DNA from: Symbioplanes lichenis
GTDB lineage: Bacteria > Actinomycetota > Actinomycetes > Mycobacteriales > Micromonosporaceae
Reading direction: 5' to 3'
DNA length: 64,000 bases
Assembly: GCF_030709675.1 (NCBI RefSeq)
Contig: NZ_JAUZQD010000008.1
Location: 310,001 to 374,000 of the forward strand
How positions within the stretch are numbered: position 1 is the stretch's first letter; each line of letters opens with the position of its first letter. The notes beneath the pieces are model-generated. The model was not told the DNA's origin. It did not search any database and saw only the letters and a program-made list of their open reading frames with translations. Below are positions 36,676 through 46,473 of this stretch, one piece after another. The position numbers were made by a program, and so were the translations under genes.

Positions 36676-37158
36676 GTGACCGGCCGCCCACCCAGCTTCC
36701 ACGACTTCTACGAGGCCCACTACGCGGACGTCAGCGTGCAGCTCTACGCGTACTTCAACGATCGTCACGAGGCCCAGGACATCGCGCAGGAAGCGTTCTG
36801 CCGGGCGCTCGCGCGCTGGGACAAGATCGCCGCGTACGACGACCCGGTCGCGTGGGTCCGCCGCGTCGCCTGGAACCTGGCCGTGAGCCGGTGGCGCCGG
36901 GCGGGTACGGCCCTGCGGTTCCTGCGTCGCCAGCGGCTCGAGGAGCCCGTGCAGGACGGACCGGCCCCGGACCGGGTCGCCCTCTTCGCCGCGCTGGCGA
37001 AGCTGCCCGCCGCGCACCGCCGCGCCGTCGTCCTCTACTACCTGGCCGACCTGCCCGTACCGGAGATCGCCGAGCGGGAGCAGGTCGCCGAGGCCACCGT
37101 CCGGTCCTGGCTGCACCGGGCCCGCACCGCGCTCGCCGGAGAGGTGCAGCATGACTGA
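36676..37158 (+). CDS. ECF-type RNA polymerase sigma factor
   Basis: 160 aa. Region 2 has DFYEAHYADVSVQLYAYFND, RHEAQDIAQEAFCRALARWD and the WVRRVAWNLAVSRWRR end; region 4 has LAKLPAAHRRAVVLYYLADL then PVPEIAEREQVAEATVRSWLHRAR. The GTG at 36676 is preferred because GGGAGG lies about 11 nt upstream; the frame is open to a GTG at 36625. It overlaps the next gene by 8 nt, so the two are co-translated, as sigma/anti-sigma pairs often are. Confidence 0.86.
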   Translation: MTGRPPSFHDFYEAHYADVSVQLYAYFNDRHEAQDIAQEAFCRALARWDKIAAYDDPVAWVRRVAWNLAVSRWRRAGTALRFLRRQRLEEPVQDGPAPDRVALFAALAKLPAAHRRAVVLYYLADLPVPEIAEREQVAEATVRSWLHRARTALAGEVQHD

Positions 37159-38023
37159 CCAGCTCGAAGACCTTTTCCACGCCGCGCGCGCCCAGGCCGT
37201 CCGGGAGATCGAGCCGCCCGGCGCCGAGTCGGCCGGCCGGACGGTCCGCCGGCGCCGCCGCAGCGCCACGGCCGCGGTCGCCGCGCTGGTCGTGCTGGCC
37301 GGAGCCGGGGCCACGGCGCTGCTGACCCGGCCCCGGGAACCGGAGACGATCACGTTGGGGCCGGCGCCCGGTGCCGTCGCCGCCGAGGATGCCGGGCAGG
37401 TCGGCAGCGCGTACGCCCGGACCACCCCGGCCTGGCTCGGCAACCTGACCCTGGAACTGGCCTGCACGGGCCCGGACCGGGTGACGCTGGTAGTTCGGGG
37501 CACTCCCGCGGCGGACCCGGGCGAGACGGCCCCGGCCGAGCTGGCCCGGGCGACGGCGGTCTGCGGCACCGGCGCTACGACCAGCGTTTTCTCCGTCAAG
37601 CGGGGGATCGCCGGCCTCACCCTGCAGCTGTCCGGCGCGGCGGAGGCGATGTTCGCCTACCGGCTGACGACCGACACCGGCGAGCCGCTGACGGAGACCG
37701 ACCCCGGTGCCCGCCTGCGGCCGGCCGCCGGGCTGGTCCGGTCGCTGCCGTGGCTCGACCCCGGTGCGGTGCGGTCGGTGGATCAGGTCGCCGAGGCGGG
37801 ACGCTACCGGCTGACGATCGTCTGCACCGGTACGGGCACCGCGGAGATCGCCCTCGGCGACCGTCCGCACCGGATCGGCCGTGCGCCGTGCGCCTGGCCC
37901 GGCGAGCCGACGGTGCTCGACGTGGCCGTCTCCCAGGCGCGAACGCTGCTGCGAATCGAGTTCCGGGCGCCGGAGGGCGCCACCGCCCCGGCCCGCCTGG
38001 CCTGGACGTGGGAGAAGCGGTGA
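37151..38023 (+). CDS. Single-pass membrane protein co-translated with the sigma factor (possible anti-sigma partner)
   Basis: 290 aa. A 36-residue cytoplasmic N-terminus ends in a basic patch (TVRRRRRSAT), followed by a membrane helix AAVAALVVLAGAGATALLT, then an extracytoplasmic domain with paired cysteines (ELACTGP and TAVCGTG; IVCTGTG and APCAWPG). The topology fits a membrane-bound sensor or anti-sigma factor. However, the N-terminus is shorter than a typical anti-sigma domain and lacks the HxxxCxxC zinc motif. I do not recognise a family. The 8-nt overlap with the sigma gene is the main evidence for a partnership. Confidence 0.72.
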   Translation: MTDQLEDLFHAARAQAVREIEPPGAESAGRTVRRRRRSATAAVAALVVLAGAGATALLTRPREPETITLGPAPGAVAAEDAGQVGSAYARTTPAWLGNLTLELACTGPDRVTLVVRGTPAADPGETAPAELARATAVCGTGATTSVFSVKRGIAGLTLQLSGAAEAMFAYRLTTDTGEPLTETDPGARLRPAAGLVRSLPWLDPGAVRSVDQVAEAGRYRLTIVCTGTGTAEIALGDRPHRIGRAPCAWPGEPTVLDVAVSQARTLLRIEFRAPEGATAPARLAWTWEKR

Positions 38024-38056
38024 GACGCGGACGCACCCCGGTGCCATCATGGGCGG

Positions 38057-41000
38057 GTGAGCACGATGGAGATCACCGAGCCCGTCCTGACCGAGCTGAG
38101 CCGGCCGGAGTGGCTCGTCGTGCACTACCGGCGCGACGACGAGAGCTACACCGGCTGGTCGTTGCACGCCTGGGGTGACATCGCGCCCGGCGCGGAGACG
38201 GATTACGCGGCCGGGCACCCGTTCGCGGGCGAGGACGCGTACGGGCGGTTCGCCTGGGTGCGGCTCGCCGATGACGCGCGTGACGTGGGCTTCCTCGTGG
38301 TCGACAGCGCGTGGGGCAAGGACGTCGCCGAGGACAGGCACGTCGACCCGCGCGTCACGCCGGAGATCTGGCTGCGGCCGGGCGACCCGGAGATCCATGC
38401 GTCGGCCGAGGCAGCCGGCTTCCCGGCGCCGGTCACGGCCGACGACGATCACGCGGTGCTGCACTACCGCCGGCCCGATCTGGACTACTCCGGGTGGGGC
38501 GTGCACGCCTGGGAGGGCACCCCGGCCAAACCGATCTGGGGCGTGCCCATAGCGCCGGCCGCGTTCGACACGTTCGGCGCGGTGTTCCGGGTGCCCGTGC
38601 GGCCCGGCGCGGCCGGAGTGCGTTACGTGATCCATCGGGGCGACGAGAAGGACCGGCCCGACGACCAGCGGCTCGATCTCACCGTCGCCCGCGAGGTGTG
38701 GCTCGAGGCGGGGACGGCGGCGCCCGTGCGCCCGGATCTGCGCTCGCTGGGCCCGGAGCTCGACCCGGCCCGGGCCCTCGCGGTGTTCGTGGACCGCACG
38801 ACTGTCGCGCTGCCCGCGTGGTTCGCGGAGCTCGGGGGCACGTTCGCGCTCGTCGGGGCGCCGGGCGGCGACCTGCGGCGGGCCGGCGACGAGCTGACGG
38901 GCGAGCGGACGACGCTGCCGCTCACGCCCCGGCCGGGCGGCTTGTTCCAGGCGCAGAGCCGGCAGTTCCCGCACCTCCGGGCGTACAAGGCGTTCGCCGT
39001 GCCGGAGCTGGGCGACGCCGCGCTGGCCTATCTGCTGCGCGGGCAGCTGCTCGTCGCGGGCCGCGACCAGCGCGGGCGGCTCGTGGCACTGACCGCCGTC
39101 CAGCTGCCCGGCGTGCTCGACGATCTCTATGCCGAGGCCGCCGACGCGCCGCTGGGACTGGTGGCGGGCACGCTGTCGCTGTGGGCGCCGACCGCCCGCG
39201 CGGTGGTGCTCGAGCTGTCCCGGGCGCCGGGCGACGAGAAGCCGAAAGAGCTGCCGATGGAGCGCGACGCGGCCACCGGCGTGTGGAGCGTCCCGATCAA
39301 GCCGAAATGGCTCGGGCGCTTCTACCGCTACCGCGTCGAGGTGTGGCACCCCGCCGCGCAGCGCGTCGTGACCAGCGTCGTCACCGACCCCTACTCGGTG
39401 TCGCTGGCGGCCGACTCCACCCACAGCCAGCTCGTCGATCTGGCCGACCCCGCGCTCAAGCCGCCGGGCTGGGACGCCGCCGCCCGCCCGGCGCCCGTGC
39501 CGCCGGCCCGGATGCAGATCGCCGAGGTGCACGTCCGGGACTTCTCGATCGCCGACCGGACCGTGCCCGAGGAGCACCGGGGGACCTTCCTGGCATTCGC
39601 CGACGAGGACGCGGCCGGGCCGCGGCACCTGCGGATGCTCGCCGAGTCCGGGCTGACCCACGTGCACCTGCTGCCGGCCTTCGACTTCGCGAGCGTGCCG
39701 GAGCATCGCGCCGATCAGGCCGTACCCCTGTGTGCTCTGTCGTCCTTCGCCCCCGACTCGCCGGAGCAGCAGCGCGCGGTGATGGCCGTCGCCGACCGCG
39801 ACGGCTTCAACTGGGGGTACGACCCGGTGCACTACACGGCCCCCGAGGGCAGCTACGCGACCGAGCCGACCGGCAGTGCCCGGGTGCTCGAGTTCCGCCG
39901 GATGGTCGCCGCCCTGCACGCCGCCGGGCTGCGCGTGGTCATGGACGTCGTCTACAACCACACGATGGCCGACGGGCTCGCCCCCTTCAGCGTGCTCGAC
40001 CGGATCGTGCCCGGCTACTACCACCGGCTGCTCGCCGACGGCACGGTCGCCGAGTCGACGTGCTGCTCCAACACCGCCACCGAGCACGTCATGATGGGCC
40101 GGCTCGTCGTCGACTCGGTGGTCACGTGGGCCCGGGAGTACAGGATCGACGGCTTCCGCTTCGACCTCATGGGTCACCACCCGCGCGCCAACATCCTCGC
40201 CGTCCAGCGGGCCGTGGGGAAGGACGTGCACCTCTACGGCGAGGGCTGGAACTTCGGCGAGGTGGCCTACGACGCCCGCTTCACCCAGGCCACCCAGGTC
40301 CACCTGGCCGGCACCGGCGTCGGCACCTTCGACGACCGGCTGCGCGACGCCGTCCGGGGCGGCGGGGCGCACGGCGACCCGACGGTGCGCGGCTTCGCGA
40401 GCGGCCTCGGCGCGGACACCCCGCTCGCCGTCCACGACCGGCTCAAGGTCGGCCTGTCCGGCGCGCTGGCGACCTACCGCTTCGTCACCTCGACCGGCGC
40501 CGAGCAGTCCGGCGCGCAGATCGACTATCACGGCTCGCCCAGCGGCTACACGACCGCCCCGGGCGAATGCGTGACCTATGTGGACGCCCACGACAACGAG
40601 ATCCTCTACGACGCCCTGGCCTTCAAGCTGCCGCGCGACATTCCGATCGCCGACCGCGCCCGGATGCAGATCCTCGCCCTGTCGTTCGTGACCCTCGGGC
40701 AGGGCACCGGCTTCTTCGCCCTGGGCAGCGAGCGGCTGCGCTCCAAGTCCCTGGACCGCAACTCCTACAACTCGGGCGACTGGTTCAACCAGATCCGCTG
40801 GGACCCGGCGACGGGCAACGGCTTCGGCCTCGGCCTGCCGCCCTTCGCCGACAACGCGTCGCAGTGGGACTTCGCCCGCCCCCTGCTGGCCGAGCCGTCG
40901 CTGGTGCCGCCGCCCGAGGTGATCGAGATGGCCGCCGCCCGCTTCGCCGAGCTGCTGCGCATCCGCCGCTCGACCCCGGTCTTCGGCCTCCCGACGGCCG

Positions 41001-41305
41001 AGGAGGTGCAGCGCCGCCTGACGTTCCCGCTCGGTGGCCCGGCCGAGAGCCCGGGCGTGCTCGTGATGTGCCTGGACGGGACGGGTCTCGACCCGCGCTG
41101 GTCCACCGTGGTCACCGTCTTCAACGCGACGACCGAGGCCACCACCCAGACCGTGCCGGCCCTGGCGGGGGTCGAGCTCACCCTGCACCCCGAGCTGATC
41201 GCCTCGGCCGACCCTGTGCTGCGTACGGCCACCGCGGACGCCGCCGCGGGCACCCTGACCGTGCCGGCCCGCTCCGTCGCCGTCTATGTGGCAGAGCTCG
41301 CCTGA
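38057..41305 (+). CDS. pulA: Pullulanase-type alpha-1,6-glucosidase (debranching enzyme)
   Basis: 1082 aa. Two N-terminal CBM41-like repeats (VHYRRDDESYTGWSLHAWGD near 20 and LHYRRPDLDYSGWGVHAWEG near 138) bind alpha-glucan. A CBM48-like domain (LSLWAPTARAVVLEL) is followed by a GH13 barrel with DVVYNH, nucleophile aspartate in DGFRFDLMGHH (near 703), acid glutamate in GEGWNFGEV (near 728) and VDAHDNE (near 842). It hydrolyses alpha-1,6 bonds in starch, pullulan or glycogen. There is no signal peptide, so it may act on internal glycogen or maltodextrin. It shares one nucleotide with the next start. Confidence 0.93.
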   Translation: MSTMEITEPVLTELSRPEWLVVHYRRDDESYTGWSLHAWGDIAPGAETDYAAGHPFAGEDAYGRFAWVRLADDARDVGFLVVDSAWGKDVAEDRHVDPRVTPEIWLRPGDPEIHASAEAAGFPAPVTADDDHAVLHYRRPDLDYSGWGVHAWEGTPAKPIWGVPIAPAAFDTFGAVFRVPVRPGAAGVRYVIHRGDEKDRPDDQRLDLTVAREVWLEAGTAAPVRPDLRSLGPELDPARALAVFVDRTTVALPAWFAELGGTFALVGAPGGDLRRAGDELTGERTTLPLTPRPGGLFQAQSRQFPHLRAYKAFAVPELGDAALAYLLRGQLLVAGRDQRGRLVALTAVQLPGVLDDLYAEAADAPLGLVAGTLSLWAPTARAVVLELSRAPGDEKPKELPMERDAATGVWSVPIKPKWLGRFYRYRVEVWHPAAQRVVTSVVTDPYSVSLAADSTHSQLVDLADPALKPPGWDAAARPAPVPPARMQIAEVHVRDFSIADRTVPEEHRGTFLAFADEDAAGPRHLRMLAESGLTHVHLLPAFDFASVPEHRADQAVPLCALSSFAPDSPEQQRAVMAVADRDGFNWGYDPVHYTAPEGSYATEPTGSARVLEFRRMVAALHAAGLRVVMDVVYNHTMADGLAPFSVLDRIVPGYYHRLLADGTVAESTCCSNTATEHVMMGRLVVDSVVTWAREYRIDGFRFDLMGHHPRANILAVQRAVGKDVHLYGEGWNFGEVAYDARFTQATQVHLAGTGVGTFDDRLRDAVRGGGAHGDPTVRGFASGLGADTPLAVHDRLKVGLSGALATYRFVTSTGAEQSGAQIDYHGSPSGYTTAPGECVTYVDAHDNEILYDALAFKLPRDIPIADRARMQILALSFVTLGQGTGFFALGSERLRSKSLDRNSYNSGDWFNQIRWDPATGNGFGLGLPPFADNASQWDFARPLLAEPSLVPPPEVIEMAAARFAELLRIRRSTPVFGLPTAEEVQRRLTFPLGGPAESPGVLVMCLDGTGLDPRWSTVVTVFNATTEATTQTVPALAGVELTLHPELIASADPVLRTATADAAAGTLTVPARSVAVYVAELA

Positions 41306-41802
41306 TGCGTGAAACCGTGAGCTACCTGGAGATGACGGCGCCCGGTCAACTTGTGCCGGCCGCCGTGGTCCCCGGGCTGACCCTGACTCCCCTGAGCCCG
41401 GAGTCGCCCTTGGTGGTGGAGCTGCAGGTCCGCATCGGCGCCCCGCACGGCTGGCCCAGCGCCCGCCGCACCGCCGACCAGTGGACCACCTGGCTCGCCG
41501 AGCACCCGGACCGGCGCTACTGGCTGCTCGCGTTCGAGGGCGAGCCCGCTGGCCTGCTCGCCTACGACCTCGAGGCCGACGTCGTCGAGATCGAGACCTT
41601 CGGCCTGGTGCCCGAGTTCGTGGGTCGAGGTCTCGGCGGTCACGCGCTGACGCTCGGGCTGGAACAGGCGTGGCAGCTGGCCCCCGACGTCCACCGGGTC
41701 TGGCTGCACACGTCGTCGGTGGACCACCCGCACGCGCTGCCCAACTACCACCGCCGGGGCCTGCGCACCTTCCGCACCGAGGAGCGCGAGCGCGCGAGCT
41801 GA
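41305..41802 (+). CDS. GNAT-family N-acetyltransferase
   Basis: 165 aa. The acetyl-CoA-binding motif A is seen in VEIETFGLVPEFVGRGLGGHALT (the Q/RxxGxG/A form is VGRGLGG), followed by VWLHTSSVDHPHALPNYHRRGL. Substrate unknown. The ATG overlaps the pullulanase stop by one nucleotide (TGATG), so it is in that operon; a functional link to glycogen use is not evident. Confidence 0.88.
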   Translation: MRETVSYLEMTAPGQLVPAAVVPGLTLTPLSPESPLVVELQVRIGAPHGWPSARRTADQWTTWLAEHPDRRYWLLAFEGEPAGLLAYDLEADVVEIETFGLVPEFVGRGLGGHALTLGLEQAWQLAPDVHRVWLHTSSVDHPHALPNYHRRGLRTFRTEERERAS

Positions 41803-41957
41803 TCGTTCAGGCGAAGCCACGATGAGCGGCAGGCGCTCGGAACTCTCCGGCGACCACGATCGCGGTCAGTGTCCGGGAAGCGCATGAAGCGATGTGGTCG
41901 TACCCGCTCGGTACGGTCGTCGGAGTTGAGTGACCGACGAACGGACCGGGGAGTTCG

Positions 41958-43481
41958 ATGCGCTTCACGTTGCAGCAACAGCGCTGGTTCGAGGCCCCTG
42001 CCGGAACGGTGAGCGAAGCTTTCCTGCTCCGGGACGCTTGGAACGACTACGGCTACGTGACCATGTTCGACCTCGTCATCTATGACGACGACGGGGTCCG
42101 GCGAGACATCGGTCAGGTCAAGATAGCCCGGACAGGCATGGGCAACGGTGGCCCGACGAGCACCTCGGACATCCTGCCGGATTCCTTCGAGAAGCTCGAC
42201 GACAGTCACTTCTCACTCGGTCAGGACGACACCTACTACGAGCGACTCGGCGAGCTCGGAGACGGCCTGCGGGAAGTGGTGCTGCGGTCGCTCCAGGACA
42301 TCGCTTTCGCGCCTTCTGCTCTCGAACGGGCACGGGGAGAGGCTGTCACGGAGACGTCGTTCTACCGTTTCGTGTCCGAATCCGTGGTCACCGGCTGGTA
42401 CCGGAGGATCGCTCAAGGCGGGGAGCGGCTCACCGAATACAGGTTCACCTATGTGCCGGGGCCGGAGGCGACCCCCTTGCTCTTCGACATCGAGCCCGAC
42501 GGCCGGCCACCCACGAACATTCACGTCCTCATCGGCCGTAACAACGTCGGTAAGTCCTTCCTGCTCCGGAATCTGGTGCGAGCCGCGGTGGAGGGCCGGG
42601 ACATGGCTCCCGAGGCCGGCACGATCATCTACCGGGCCGGTACGCAGGCCACCTTTCTCGGCGTGGTCGCCGTCTCCTTCAGCGCCTTCGACGAGTACGT
42701 CGACATCCCGCCCGAGCGGCAACTGATTCCGTGCACCTACATCGGTGTGCGAGCTCCGCTGCGTTCGGGTACCGACCACGCGACTCTCCGCTCGCGGGCC
42801 GATCTCGCCACCCAGTTCGCCGCCAGCCTCGACGCATGTCTCACCGGACGGGCGGCTGCCCGATGGATCCGGGCGGTCGAAACTCTGCGCTATTCCGGCT
42901 CGGGCTTCCTCGAGGACGATTCGTGGATCGAGATGTTCCGAAGGGCCGAGCCGGATCGACGACACGCGATGGCGACGGAACTCTTCGGCAATCTGAGCTC
43001 GGGCCATGCGATCGTTCTGCTGACCGTCACGAGCCTGGTCGAGCACGTCACCGAGCGAGCCTTGGTGGTCCTGGACGAGCCGGAGTCCCATCTGCATCCG
43101 CCGTTGCTGGCCGCCTTCGTCCGCGCGCTGTCCGGGCTGCTCATGGATCGTAACGGCGTCGCGGTGGTCGCCACACATTCTCCTGTCGTGCTGCAGGAGG
43201 TGCCGGCTTCATGCGTGTACAAGCTTCGTCGCTACGGATCGGTTCTCGAGGCTGACCGTCCGACCATGGAGACCTTCGGCGAGAACGTGGGCACGCTGAC
43301 GCATGAGGTCTTCTCGTTGGAGGTGACCGACTCCGGTTATCACCGGGACCTTCGCGATGCCGTTCGAGAGGGCCTCTCCTTCGAGGAGGTGCTGGCGCGC
43401 TTCGACAACAAGCTGGGCGCCGAGGCTCGCACCATAGCCCGGACGCTCGTCGCCGTTCGCGACAGCGCGGGACAGATCTGA
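41958..43481 (+). CDS. AAA-family ATPase of a two-gene ATPase/HNH cassette (PtuA-like)
   Basis: 507 aa. Unlike most AAA_21 proteins, a domain of about 190 residues comes before Walker A (GRNNVGKS, 193-200). Walker B is ALVVLDEPESHLHP (Asp near 373), with a switch histidine in VVATHSPVVLQEV. These are the marks of OLD/ABC-type ATPases in defence systems. It overlaps the HNH nuclease gene by one nucleotide. ATPase plus HNH is the makeup of Septu (PtuA/PtuB). Codon use is somewhat less GC-biased than in neighbours, and a 155-nt gap precedes it, both fitting acquisition by transfer. Confidence 0.85.
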   Translation: MRFTLQQQRWFEAPAGTVSEAFLLRDAWNDYGYVTMFDLVIYDDDGVRRDIGQVKIARTGMGNGGPTSTSDILPDSFEKLDDSHFSLGQDDTYYERLGELGDGLREVVLRSLQDIAFAPSALERARGEAVTETSFYRFVSESVVTGWYRRIAQGGERLTEYRFTYVPGPEATPLLFDIEPDGRPPTNIHVLIGRNNVGKSFLLRNLVRAAVEGRDMAPEAGTIIYRAGTQATFLGVVAVSFSAFDEYVDIPPERQLIPCTYIGVRAPLRSGTDHATLRSRADLATQFAASLDACLTGRAAARWIRAVETLRYSGSGFLEDDSWIEMFRRAEPDRRHAMATELFGNLSSGHAIVLLTVTSLVEHVTERALVVLDEPESHLHPPLLAAFVRALSGLLMDRNGVAVVATHSPVVLQEVPASCVYKLRRYGSVLEADRPTMETFGENVGTLTHEVFSLEVTDSGYHRDLRDAVREGLSFEEVLARFDNKLGAEARTIARTLVAVRDSAGQI

Positions 43482-44308
43482 TGTGGCGGGTGAATCGCCC
43501 CGGACTGGACGCCAGGACGGTCTATCGCTCCTGTCTGACCGGTGCGGGTGCGGACATGTCGCGCTATGAGGACGAGGTCGTACTGGCCGCGACCCGTTAT
43601 GCCGTCGCGGCCGATGCCGGCCGACTGCTCGACCTCAAGGACCTTTGCGAGATGCCGGCGGTGAAAGACGACCGCGCTGCCCTCAAGGACCTGTACACCT
43701 CCCGCCTGGTACGCCAGGCTGACGCGCGCCGGTATTACGACAAGCTGAAGGCGGCAGCTCCCTTCGGGCAGTGCCCGCTCTGCGGTCACCGCGACGTCTC
43801 TACTCTCGACCATCAGCTGCCGAAGTCGTCCTACCCGCTGCTTGCCGTCGTTCCCGACAATCTCGTTCCCGCGTGCGCCGATTGCAACAAGAACAAGAGC
43901 GCCGCTGTGGCAACCACGGATGACGCTCAGACGCTGCATCCCTATTTCGACGACGCAGGCGCGGGGCAGTGGCTTTTCGCGACGGTGAACAGGGCGACAC
44001 CGGCCACCGTGACATTCTCGGCGGAGCCTCCGCTGGAGGTGGGCGAGGTCATGCGGGCGCGGATCCGAGCACACTTCGCGGCCTTCGGACTTGCCGGGCT
44101 GTATGCCATGCAGGCCTCGCGGATGCTGGCCGGACAGCAACGCGCACTGGCCGGTCTGTTCGAACTCGCGGGTTCTGCGGCCGTCGTGGCGCATCTGCGG
44201 GAGCAGGCCGACAGCTGGTGGGGACGTTTCCGGAATTGCTGGCAGTTCGCGATGTACCAGGCGCTCGCCGGGGACGAGTGGTTCGTCGGCGGCGGGTTGA
44301 GGGGGTGA
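43481..44308 (+). CDS. HNH endonuclease, effector of the ATPase/HNH cassette (PtuB-like)
   Basis: 275 aa. The HNH fold is zinc-stabilised: CPLCG (98-102), catalytic LDHQLPKS (D110, H111), N127 in PDNLVPACADCNKNKS, and the second CxxC at 132-135. The N-terminal 90 residues and the C-terminal 120 are helical and not recognised. In Septu the HNH subunit degrades nucleic acid when the ATPase partner detects phage. The ATG shares one nucleotide with the ATPase stop. Confidence 0.87.
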   Translation: MWRVNRPGLDARTVYRSCLTGAGADMSRYEDEVVLAATRYAVAADAGRLLDLKDLCEMPAVKDDRAALKDLYTSRLVRQADARRYYDKLKAAAPFGQCPLCGHRDVSTLDHQLPKSSYPLLAVVPDNLVPACADCNKNKSAAVATTDDAQTLHPYFDDAGAGQWLFATVNRATPATVTFSAEPPLEVGEVMRARIRAHFAAFGLAGLYAMQASRMLAGQQRALAGLFELAGSAAVVAHLREQADSWWGRFRNCWQFAMYQALAGDEWFVGGGLRG

Positions 44309-44365
44309 GGGGCTTCCGGGATGATGGCTGGTCGGTGGCCGAGGTGAGCTGGGGGAAGAGGCGAC

Positions 44366-44854
44366 ATGCGCCTGCTGGTGGTGGGGACCGTGGTGCTGGC
44401 GGTGGCCGGCGGGTGCACGACCGGGGACGCCGAGCCGGCGCCGCAGCCCGGGCCGTCGACCGGGGCCGGGTCGTCGACGGCGGGCGGTTCGGCGACGGTG
44501 GCGGGGTCGGCGCCGGCGTGGGACGAGCCGGACGATTACGCGTACACGGTGGAGCGCCGGTGTGACGGCAAGCCCTCGCTCGGCACCTATGCGGTGACCG
44601 TCGCCGGGGGTGAGGTGGTGGACGTGCGGCGGACCGGGGGGACGGCGGTCGCCGGCGAGGAGGAGATCGATCCGCCGACGCTGGGCGGGTTGCTGCAGCT
44701 GGCGCGGACGGCGGCCGAGGACGGGGGGCGGATGACCGTCAGCTCGGACGCGGGGGACGGCCATCCCGTGCTGATCTCGTTCGACGTGTCGGAGGGCGGG
44801 ACGAACGACGACAACACCTGTTTCCGGATCGTGGAGTACGCGCCTACGCGGTGA
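44366..44854 (+). CDS. DUF6174-like lipoprotein
   Basis: 162 aa. A lipoprotein signal peptide ends in AVAGGC (lipidated C17), then a Ser/Gly/Ala-rich linker, then a globular domain with DDYAYTVERRCDGK, YAVTVAGGEVVDV and PTLGGLLQLARTA, which matches the DUF6174 pattern of small cell-surface lipoproteins. The two later cysteines probably pair. The ATG is preceded by GGAAGAGG. Function unknown. Its stop overlaps the end of the convergent halogenase-like gene by 11 nt. Confidence 0.8.
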   Translation: MRLLVVGTVVLAVAGGCTTGDAEPAPQPGPSTGAGSSTAGGSATVAGSAPAWDEPDDYAYTVERRCDGKPSLGTYAVTVAGGEVVDVRRTGGTAVAGEEEIDPPTLGGLLQLARTAAEDGGRMTVSSDAGDGHPVLISFDVSEGGTNDDNTCFRIVEYAPTR

Positions 44855-46473
44855 CGACCGCCTCCGCCGCCTTCGGGATCGTGGCGCGGTCGTAGTGGAA
44901 GTAGGGGCGCAGGGCGGCCGGCGCGGCGGTGCGGCCCCAGTCGTAGATGAGCTTCTGGGTCTCCTGCGAGCCGTCGTGCCAGCGGCGCAGGACGTCGTGG
45001 AGGTTGAGCGGGCTGGGGGAGGCCTCGCCGTCGCCGAGGAGATAGGCGAGTTCCGGTACGGCGTCGGCCGCGCTCAACGTGCCCCGCTGGACACGTTCCA
45101 TGACGGCGAAGCACTCCTCGAACTGGCGTTGCGCGCTCGGCAGTTCGGGGCAGAAGGAGCCCGGCAGCGGCCCCTGGTGCAGGCGGGCCAGCACGGCGGG
45201 GTCGGCCGTCTCCACGTACTGGTAATAGCTGCCCGCCACCCGGATGACGCCGAGGTTCCAGGCGAGGTACCACATCTTCGACCAGGCCCGCCACAGGTCG
45301 AAGTCGCGGAAAGCGATGTAGGAGCCGGCGATCAGCTTGTCGTTGTTGTCGAGGATGTTCTGGTTGAGCACGTCGAGCGGGGCGAACCGCGCCGCCGAGA
45401 AGTCGCCCTCCGCGCGCGCCGCGAGATAGGTGGGCACGAAGGTCTCGATGACCGCCATCGTGTTGGCCATGCCCCGGCTGAAGAGCGCGTCGATCGCCCC
45501 GGCCGCGTGGCTCATGAGGATCCAGCGGTCGCCGACGGTCTGCCGCGACGAGAACTGCGTGCGCCCGGTCGACACCCATGGGAAGGCGGCCTCCGCGCCG
45601 GCGAACTGCCGCTTGATCGCCGGGTAGCGGTCGAGGAACGCGTCCCACTCCCGCTGCGGCTCCCGGGTCCTGGGGAAACGGGCCGAGTCGAGGTTGAGCC
45701 CTACGCTGACCAGGTCGGACTCGCTGCCGGCGTGGTTGTCGAACGGAATGACCCACATCCAGCCGCCGTCGAACAGGTGGTGCAGCGTGCCCTGGTGCCA
45801 CAGGTTGGGCTGGCCGCTCGACTCCTCGACACTGTCGTACGGCCGGACTCCGCGCATGTGCGTGAAGATGGTCCGCGAGTCGGTCTTGAACCGGCACGGC
45901 TCCTCCCGCAGCCCGTACGCGTTGGCGAGCACCGACGTCCGCCCGGTGGCGTCGATCACGTACTCGCTCCTGAGCACCGTGCCGTCGGTCAGCTGGACGA
46001 CAGCGTGGTCGGCGGTGATGTCCACCCCGGACACGCGCACTCCCTCACGGGCGACGGCGCCGTAGCCGACGGCCGCCCGGAACAGGTACTGGTCGATGTC
46101 GGCGCGCATCAGGTGCGACTCCGGGCCGAAGGGTCCCTCGGAGACGCTGCACTGCGTGACCTCGTACGGATCATGGTCGATGTCCGGACGGTGATAGACG
46201 AAGCCGAAATTGGTCTTGATGCCGCAGCGCCGGCTCGCGTGCGCGGATGCCGGCGGAGGTGGACATCTGCGCCAGCTCGGGCACGTCGTAACGGGCGGCG
46301 AGCAGGCGCATCAGGAACGACGTCTCGCCGATGGTCGACTCGCCGAGGGCGAAGCGCGGGTGCGTGGCGCCGTCGATCAGCGCCACCGAGATGCCCTGCC
46401 GGGCCAGGATCGCGGCGACCGTGCTGCCCCCGATCCCGCTGCCGAGGACTGTCACTTCGACGTTGATGTCCAT
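44844..46473 (-). pseudogene. Flavin-dependent halogenase-like oxidoreductase gene with a frameshift
   Basis: The ATG at 46473 opens MDINVEVTVLGSGIGGSTVA, a proper FAD-binding GxGxxG, and continues with HPRFALGESTIGETSF, the tryptophan-halogenase-like signature. Near 46235-46250 (GCGCACGCG) the frame changes: the original frame stops at 46171, while the neighbouring one reads GIKTNFGFVYHRPD and on through YVIDATGRTSVLANAYGL to the end at 44844. A single-base indel explains it. The rest (about 540 residues in all) is intact. The WxWxIP-like segment is WMWVIPFD, so the protein is of the halogenase/FAD oxidoreductase type. It overlaps the LLM gene by 22 nt. Confidence 0.75.

Noticed and set aside
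36755..41188. A 1477-codon open frame antisense to the sigma factor and pullulanase genes
   Set aside because: Its translation is Arg/Gly/Val/His-rich shadow sequence created by third-position GC bias; the opposite strand holds well-recognised proteins.
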